Assembly: GCA_030018715.1 (NCBI GenBank)
Contig: JASEHN010000062.1
Span: forward strand, 1 to 11,255
DNA length: 11,255 nt
From: Thermodesulfobacteriota bacterium
Lineage (GTDB): Bacteria; Desulfobacterota; SM23-61
Reading direction: 5' to 3'
In this document: positions 6,946-11,255 of the stretch, piece after piece
Position numbering within the stretch: the first letter of the stretch is position 1
Layout: each line of letters opens with the position of its first letter
Notes under the pieces: model-generated
The model's input: the letters and a program-made list of their open reading frames with translations, nothing else
Databases searched by the model: none
What the model was told of the DNA's origin: nothing
Translations under genes and position numbers: made by a program

Positions 6946-7872
6946 ATGAAAAACTTTGGCCGAAAAATCACCCGCCGTGATTTTCTGAAATCCGCTGCTG
7001 CCGGCGCTGCTTTGACCTTGGTCGGAAAGCCTGTTTTTTCAAATGCCAAAGATGAGTACGACTTGGTGGTCATTTCCGGCGACCCGGCCCCGGCAACGAG
7101 AAGAGCATTGGAAGCTATGGGCGGTATCTCCCGTTTCGTCAAAAAAGGCCAGCGCGTTGTCCTTAAGCCCAACATGTCTTTTCCCCGCCCGCCGGAATCC
7201 GGTTGCAATACCCACCCCCAGGTGGTGGCCACCGTAGCCCAGGCCTGCCTGGAAGCAGGCGCCCAACAGGTTATGGTCATGGATTACACCCTGAGCCGGC
7301 CCGAACTCTGCCTGGAACGTTCGGGAATTCGCCAGGCATGCAAACCCCTTAAAAACGTCCATGTCATTGGCATCGAAGAAAGAAAGTTTTTCCGGGAAAT
7401 TAAAATCCCCCAGGGAAAAGTCCTGGATCACGTGGAGGTCTTAAGGGAGGTTTTGGAAAGTCCGGTACTGATCAGTCTCCCCGTAACCAAGTCGCACTCA
7501 GCTACCGGAGTGAGCATGGGCATCAAGGGGCTGATGGGTTTAATCTGGGACCGCAAGAGCTTCCACGATAAATATAACATAAACCAGGCACTGGCCGACC
7601 TGGCCACGGTTATTAAGCCCCAGCTAACTATCCTGGATGCTTCTCGGGCGCTGGTTAACGGTGGACCCGGGGGTCCGGGAGAGGTTCAGAAACCCAACCT
7701 GATCATTGCCGGTGTGGACCCGGTGGCTGTGGACTCTTACGGAGTAACAGTAGCCCCCTGGTACGGTCAAAATTTTAAAGGCCGGCAGGTTGAACACCTG
7801 CTGGTTGCCCACCAACGGGGCCTGGGGAAAATCGATCTCGATCAACTCCGCATCTTCAAGGGGAAAGCATGA
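6946..7872 (+). CDS. Tat-exported DUF362 domain protein
   Basis: The 308-residue protein starts with a twin-arginine signal (TRRDFLK at 9-15, then an Ala/Leu-rich core, with a likely cut near residue 34), so it should be exported folded. The rest is one DUF362 domain, with VVLKPNM, THPQVVATV, LPVTKSH, the MGIKGLMGLIWDRKSFHDKYN block and ILDASRALVNGGPGGPG. DUF362 has no settled biochemical role and often occurs with iron-sulfur proteins. Here the C-terminal ferredoxin domain seen in many relatives is absent, and the four cysteines seen are scattered, not in a cluster motif. The start is fixed by AGGGGAAGGG 5 nt upstream. Its stop overlaps the next start (ATGA), so the two proteins are very likely made together and may form a complex on the outer face of the membrane. 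Whether it binds metal is unknown. Confidence 0.85.
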   Translation: MKNFGRKITRRDFLKSAAAGAALTLVGKPVFSNAKDEYDLVVISGDPAPATRRALEAMGGISRFVKKGQRVVLKPNMSFPRPPESGCNTHPQVVATVAQACLEAGAQQVMVMDYTLSRPELCLERSGIRQACKPLKNVHVIGIEERKFFREIKIPQGKVLDHVEVLREVLESPVLISLPVTKSHSATGVSMGIKGLMGLIWDRKSFHDKYNINQALADLATVIKPQLTILDASRALVNGGPGGPGEVQKPNLIIAGVDPVAVDSYGVTVAPWYGQNFKGRQVEHLLVAHQRGLGKIDLDQLRIFKGKA

Positions 7873-9539
7873 GGACATTTGTCCAGGCTTTCTCGCTAAT
7901 CCTTTTCTCCACCCTTTTTATCTTTACCACCTACAAGCTGCCGGATTGGCTTCCGGCAGATATGTATTTGCGCCTGGACCCCCTGATAGGATTGAGCGCT
8001 ATCCTCGCCGGAAAGGAAGTCATCGGCCGAACTCTATGGTTCCTAATGATTATCGGGACCACCCTGGTCATCGGCCGCTTCTTTTGTGGCTACTTCTGCC
8101 CTATGGGGGTGACCATCGATTTAGGCCACTATCTTCTCTGGCGCAGAAACAAAATCTCCGTCTTAAAAAGCGCAGAGAGCTTCCGTAAGGCAAAATTTTT
8201 CTTGCTCTTCATTTTCCTCGGCGCAGCCCTGGCCGGAGTTTCCCTGACTTACCTCATGGACCCCCTGCCCCTGCTTACGCGCTTTTACACTTTCATCCTT
8301 TATCCTCTGGTAATCACCCTGATTAATTTATCCATAGATCTTTTGCGGCCTATCTTTCACGCCCTGGGATGGGTGGGTTTATCTCACCTGCATTATGCGC
8401 AGCCAGTTTTTTACATGGCCCTCATCACCTTCCTCATCTTTGCCGGAATCATAACCCTTAACCGCCTTGCCCCCCGCTTCTGGTGCCGTTACCTCTGCCC
8501 TCTCGGGGCATTGCTCAGCTTTATCTCCCCTCTGGGGCTCTGGAAACGCCGGGTCAGTAAAGAATGTAACGAATGCCTCAAATGCCAGAGGGACTGCCCT
8601 ATGGGAGCGGTGGAGGAGGACCCGCGGAGGACTCGCCTTCCCGAATGCATTCAATGCCAGACCTGCGCCCATGTTTGCCCGCAAGGGGCGATTACTTTCC
8701 CGGCGTCTATCTCTTCCGCAAAAGCGCTGGCTGGTGAAAAATATGGGCCAGGCGGGGAATACTCACCCGTGGATTTTTCCCGCAGAGGGTTCCTTTATTC
8801 CGTGTCCGGAGGATTGACTGTTGCTTTTTTGGCTGACCGGACACCCTTTACTCCCCTTAAGGAGAAGCGCCAGCTCATCCGCCCGCCGGGAGCGCTTCCC
8901 GAAACGAATTTTTTAAAGGTTTGCATCCGTTGCGGGGAATGCATGAAATCCTGCCCAACCAATACGCTTCAACCCTGCCTGTGGGAATCAGGTCTGCCTG
9001 GCCTCTGGACGCCCAGGATGGACCTGCGCTTTGCCGCCTGCGAGCAGGAATGCAACGTCTGCGGAAAAGTCTGCCCGACCCAGGCCATCCGCTCTCTCCC
9101 CCTGGAAGAAAAAACCCACGCCAAAGTCGGCACAGCGGTTTTATTAAAAGAAATGTGCCTGGTGTGGGCTCAGGATAAGCTCTGCCTGATCTGCGACGAG
9201 ATCTGTCCGTATAACGCCATTGTCTTCCGAACCGTGGAGGGATATCGCCGTCCTTTTGTCATTGCCTCGCGCTGCAACGGTTGCGGGTTCTGCGAACAGA
9301 AATGCCCCATACATGGGGAGTCAGCCATCATTGTTGTTCCGAGCGGGGAAATCCGGCTGAAGGAAGGTTCCTACGTTAAAGAAGCTAAAAAGCTTGAGCT
9401 TGAGTTCAAACCAGATCCCGGCGATGACAAATTTATTTTGGAAGAGTCTGGATTAAAAGTGGAGGGTGATAAAAAGGAGGGAGAGAAGCTTCTTCCCCAA
9501 GAGAAACCTAAGCCCTCTAAACCGAAAGGGTTCCTTTAA
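7869..9539 (+). CDS. NapH-NapG-like membrane polyferredoxin with internal Tat-type signal
   Basis: The 556-residue protein joins two modules. Residues 1-290 resemble NapH/NosR-type membrane ferredoxins: about five hydrophobic helices, CGYFCP (C73, C77), CRYLCP (C206, C210) and two [4Fe-4S] motifs (C233/236/239/243 and C260/263/266/270). Residues 340-490 resemble NapG, with RPPGALPE and four further cluster motifs starting at C352, C391, C430 and C469. Between them lies DFSRRGFLYSVSGGL (302 onwards), a twin-arginine-like motif followed by a hydrophobic stretch, just where NapG has its own Tat signal. The C-terminus is a charged Lys/Glu/Pro tail. By analogy, NapH takes electrons from quinol and NapG passes them on in the periplasm. 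No nitrate reductase gene is nearby, so the acceptor is unknown; the overlapping DUF362 gene is the obvious partner. Confidence 0.85.
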   Translation: MRTFVQAFSLILFSTLFIFTTYKLPDWLPADMYLRLDPLIGLSAILAGKEVIGRTLWFLMIIGTTLVIGRFFCGYFCPMGVTIDLGHYLLWRRNKISVLKSAESFRKAKFFLLFIFLGAALAGVSLTYLMDPLPLLTRFYTFILYPLVITLINLSIDLLRPIFHALGWVGLSHLHYAQPVFYMALITFLIFAGIITLNRLAPRFWCRYLCPLGALLSFISPLGLWKRRVSKECNECLKCQRDCPMGAVEEDPRRTRLPECIQCQTCAHVCPQGAITFPASISSAKALAGEKYGPGGEYSPVDFSRRGFLYSVSGGLTVAFLADRTPFTPLKEKRQLIRPPGALPETNFLKVCIRCGECMKSCPTNTLQPCLWESGLPGLWTPRMDLRFAACEQECNVCGKVCPTQAIRSLPLEEKTHAKVGTAVLLKEMCLVWAQDKLCLICDEICPYNAIVFRTVEGYRRPFVIASRCNGCGFCEQKCPIHGESAIIVVPSGEIRLKEGSYVKEAKKLELEFKPDPGDDKFILEESGLKVEGDKKEGEKLLPQEKPKPSKPKGFL

Positions 9540-9545
9540 TATAAA

Positions 9546-9633
9546 AAGGAGAATCCAGAATTCAGGAGTCAGAAGGCCGAAATAAAATAATCCTGGATTC
9601 TGAATTCTGTCTCCCGGCTCCTTCTTTTTTTTT
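9546..9633. terminator. Bidirectional terminator-like inverted repeat between convergent genes
   Basis: AAGGAG (9546-9551) pairs with CTCCTT (9618-9623), and inside it CAGAATTCA (9556-9564) pairs with TGAATTCTG (9601-9609). An alternative pairing of AGAATCCAG with CTGGATTCT also exists. Nine T residues follow on the plus strand (9625-9633), and a run of T follows the outer arm on the minus strand. It therefore suits termination of both convergent genes. The GAATTC-rich units look like a dispersed intergenic repeat. Confidence 0.65.
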
Positions 9634-10567
9634 ATTTTTCTTTGGCCGTAATTCCCAGCTCCTTGATTTTTCTGCGCAAGGTGTTGCGGTTGATCCCCAG
9701 GAAGCGAGCCGTCTTTAACTGAACGTGTTTTGTCTTTTCCAACGACGATATCAACAAGGTTCGTTCCACCACGTTCAACACATCTTCATAAAGCCGCCCG
9801 TTTGATCGGGGATCGACTTTCATCTCTGCCACCATGCGGGCGATGCGCTCTTCCAGGATTTCGGTCAATGAAATTCTTCTTCGGGCTTTGGGGACGCTCC
9901 GCCCCAGAGTCTCCAATTCCTTCCGGAAACTCCAGTTTTCCTCCAGCAAAGCCCGATTCTCTGTGGTCATATCCTTGCGCATCAACATGGCCTCGCCAAT
10001 GAGAGCGCAAACCTCATTTAATAGATTTAGATCTTCAGTAACTGCCACTGGATCTGCATAAAAGCGGTCCACGCCTAAAATGCCGGTGATGGCCCCCCGG
10101 ATTTTCACCGGGGCGCAAAGGAAAGAAGTGCTGGGCCGCTTGGGGGCTGACTTCGTTCTTCCGTCATAAAGCCAAACGCTTTCTCCTCCATCGACCACTG
10201 CGGCCATCTGTCCTTTCTCCAGAATCCGCTGGATGACTCCTGATCCGAAGTATTCCTTTCTCCGCCTCATCTCTTCGGGAGAGAGGCCCTGGGCTCCGTT
10301 CATCTCCCACTCGTTGGATTCGGCGTTCATCACCAGAAACCCCCCCCGTTTCATCCCCATTTGCTGGGAGAGGACGCCGAGAATCCGCGAATAAGCCTCC
10401 TTCAGATCCACGGAGGCGTTCAGGGCTTTGACGACTTCGTACAAAGTCTTCAATCTGGAGACTGCTTTATCCTGCGTATCTTTTTCAGTTGAGGCGCTCA
10501 TATATTGCTTTACCTCTTCCGGGAAAGAAAAAAACTTCCCCCCCCTGTCCCTGGTTGTAACAGGCAT
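9632..10567 (-). CDS. GAF domain protein fused to a Fis-like DNA-binding domain (no AAA+)
   Basis: The 311-residue protein has a GAF sensor domain (about 45-192), with FLVMNAE, FGSGVIQRILEKGQ and APVKIRGAITGILGVDRF stretches. A short charged coiled-coil-like linker (195-225) follows, then a C-terminal Fis-like domain (about 235-308). The Fis-like part includes helices before the HTH (SLTEILEERIARMVAEM, GRLYEDVLNVVERTLL) as well as the turn (LKTARFLGINRNTLRRKIKELGI). It therefore resembles most of the Fis protein rather than just the tip of an NtrC activator. There is no AAA+ domain, so it cannot drive sigma-54 promoters in the usual way; it more likely binds DNA as a dimer under GAF control. 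An in-frame ATG at 10501 (289 residues), with GAGG 11 nt upstream, is an alternative start. It is convergent with the polyferredoxin gene and lies 157 nt after the thioesterase gene on the same strand. Confidence 0.8.
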   Translation of the reverse strand: MPVTTRDRGGKFFSFPEEVKQYMSASTEKDTQDKAVSRLKTLYEVVKALNASVDLKEAYSRILGVLSQQMGMKRGGFLVMNAESNEWEMNGAQGLSPEEMRRRKEYFGSGVIQRILEKGQMAAVVDGGESVWLYDGRTKSAPKRPSTSFLCAPVKIRGAITGILGVDRFYADPVAVTEDLNLLNEVCALIGEAMLMRKDMTTENRALLEENWSFRKELETLGRSVPKARRRISLTEILEERIARMVAEMKVDPRSNGRLYEDVLNVVERTLLISSLEKTKHVQLKTARFLGINRNTLRRKIKELGITAKEK

Positions 10568-10603
10568 CTTAAATCTTGCAGAACGAAGACATCTGGGATT
10601 TCC

Positions 10604-10623
10604 CTATCAGGGTAAGATGATAG
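10604..10623. promoter_or_regulatory. Operator-like palindrome upstream of the GAF-Fis gene
   Basis: CTATCA and TGATAG are arranged as perfect 6-bp inverted arms around 8 nt, 37 nt before the GAF-Fis start codon. Size and position would suit a dimeric repressor or autoregulation by the Fis-like protein itself. This is inference only; a small RNA hairpin is equally possible. Confidence 0.35.
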
Positions 10624-10639
10624 TGGAGAAATGCCTCCC

Positions 10640-10688
10640 CCGTTTTTGCTTATAAGCTTACGCTACTAAAAATGAAAAAACGTGTCAA
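10640..10688 (-). promoter_or_regulatory. Candidate promoter for the GAF-Fis gene
   Basis: On the minus strand TTGACA (10683-10688) is a perfect -35 box, but the sequence 17 nt on is TAGCGT, a poor -10. A better TATAAG lies further downstream, pairing with TTTTCA as a weaker -35. The AT-rich stretch between the thioesterase and GAF-Fis genes is the plausible promoter region. Confidence 0.3.
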
Positions 10689-10724
10689 GACCATTTTTCA
10701 ATTTTCTTTTCCACCGGGGAGAGA

Positions 10725-11129
10725 TCAGGATTTCAGCTTTTCTCTCAAGAGCAGCGGGATCCTGACGATTTTTCCTTCTCTGTCGACGAAGGCATGGAGG
10801 GTCTTTCCCGTTACCAGCTCCATTCCATCTTCTTTCCGTAAAATTCGGTAGGCAAACTGGATGCTGGCCCTCCTCAGAAAATCAACGGAGGTTTCGATGA
10901 TCAAAACATCATCATACTTAGCCGAAATTAGGTATTTACAGAAGACCTCGGAAACAGGGAGGTAGATACCGTTTTCTTCCAGCTCCTTATAAGGAATGCC
11001 GAGGTTGCGGATGAATTCGGTCCTGCCCATCTCAAACCAGCGCAGGTAGTTGGCGTAATAGACAATGCCCATGGCATCGGTTTCCGCGTAGGTCACCCGG
11101 GTTTCCGTTCTATTATGAAGATTGGTCAT
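10725..11129 (-). CDS. YbgC/4-hydroxybenzoyl-CoA-type acyl-CoA thioesterase
   Basis: This is a single hotdog-fold domain of 134 residues, the usual length for the family. Such enzymes hydrolyse acyl-CoA thioesters in the cytoplasm. The N-terminal signature YAETDAMGIVYYANYLRWFE (14-33) contains the catalytic aspartate D18 and the following Gly-Val-Tyr-Tyr-Ala-Asn helix start. The remaining strands (DDVLIIETSV, RRASIQFAYRIL, LVTGKTLHAFVD) fit the hotdog sheet. Substrate chain length cannot be told. The Tol-Pal genes that often accompany ybgC are not visible, so no Tol-linked role is implied. The start at 11129 has GGGGA about 8 nt upstream. No terminator follows before the GAF-Fis gene, so read-through into it is possible. 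Confidence 0.88.
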   Translation of the reverse strand: MTNLHNRTETRVTYAETDAMGIVYYANYLRWFEMGRTEFIRNLGIPYKELEENGIYLPVSEVFCKYLISAKYDDVLIIETSVDFLRRASIQFAYRILRKEDGMELVTGKTLHAFVDREGKIVRIPLLLREKLKS

Positions 11130-11197
11130 GTGCTAAATCCCCAGCCAAAGATATTTGAAATTTTGTATCAATTCAGCGGTTTGAAAAAGTAGTTTGA

Positions 11198-11229
11198 CCG
11201 CCTTTGTTAAGGCCCGGGGGCCTGGGCGG
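11198..11229. repeat. GC-rich stem-loop near the window end
   Basis: AGGCC (11210-11214) pairs with GGCCT (11219-11223) around CGGG, and CCGCC (11198-11202) can pair with GGCGG (11225-11229) outside it. No T-run follows on either strand, so a terminator is not supported. It lies upstream of the thioesterase gene, and its role is unknown. Confidence 0.3.
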
Positions 11230-11255
11230 AACGCGCCGGAAGCATCGGCCGGGTT

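Noticed and set aside
7869..9539. Reading this gene as part of a nitrate reductase (nap) operon
   Set aside because: No napA, napB, napC or napD is present, and the N- and C-terminal modules are fused. Only the electron-transfer parts resemble Nap.

Overview
The window looks like a chromosomal segment from an anaerobic or facultatively anaerobic Gram-negative bacterium. The best guess is a Desulfobacterota (deltaproteobacterial) lineage or an uncultured relative. This rests on gene content alone: a single-chain 'Aquifex/Geobacter-type' aconitase, a tripartite tricarboxylate transporter (TTT), a Tat-exported DUF362 protein paired with a NapH/NapG-like polyferredoxin, and cytosolic GAF-domain regulators. 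Taxonomy is inference; there is no rRNA or marker gene here. No tRNA, rRNA, CRISPR array or transposase gene was seen.

Region 1 (about 1-5631) is a tricarboxylate module. A leftover Fis-type helix-turn-helix fragment on the minus strand (210-476) lies back to back with a plus-strand run: aconitase (565-2499), then tctC (2555-3526), tctB (3606-4121) and tctA (4141-5631). The four plus-strand genes have short gaps and good Shine-Dalgarno sites, so they probably form one operon. The periplasmic binding protein captures a tricarboxylate (citrate, aconitate or a relative), TctBA imports it, and aconitase isomerises it. A 10-bp hairpin between tctC and tctB could let the binding protein be made in excess. 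The aconitase gene is visibly more GC-rich in third codon positions than the tct genes.

Region 2 (5660-6945) holds a minus-strand GAF-ANTAR protein, a family that usually binds RNA to antiterminate transcription. A 581-bp gap without a convincing gene follows. The gap is not featureless: about 260 bp (6551-6813) is a long, imperfect, nested inverted repeat, either a miniature mobile element or a large structured RNA.

Region 3 (6946-9539) is a two-gene operon with ATGA overlap. It encodes a Tat-exported DUF362 protein and a membrane polyferredoxin that fuses a NapH-like quinol-side module to a NapG-like ferredoxin, with a second twin-arginine signal in the middle of the chain. Together they look like an electron-transfer unit across the cytoplasmic membrane.

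Region 4 (9540-11255) starts with a bidirectional terminator-like repeat between convergent genes. Then come, on the minus strand, a GAF sensor fused to a nearly complete Fis-like DNA-binding domain with no AAA+ domain, and a YbgC-type hotdog acyl-CoA thioesterase. The redox operon is thus bracketed by two GAF-type regulators, one probably acting on RNA and one on DNA.
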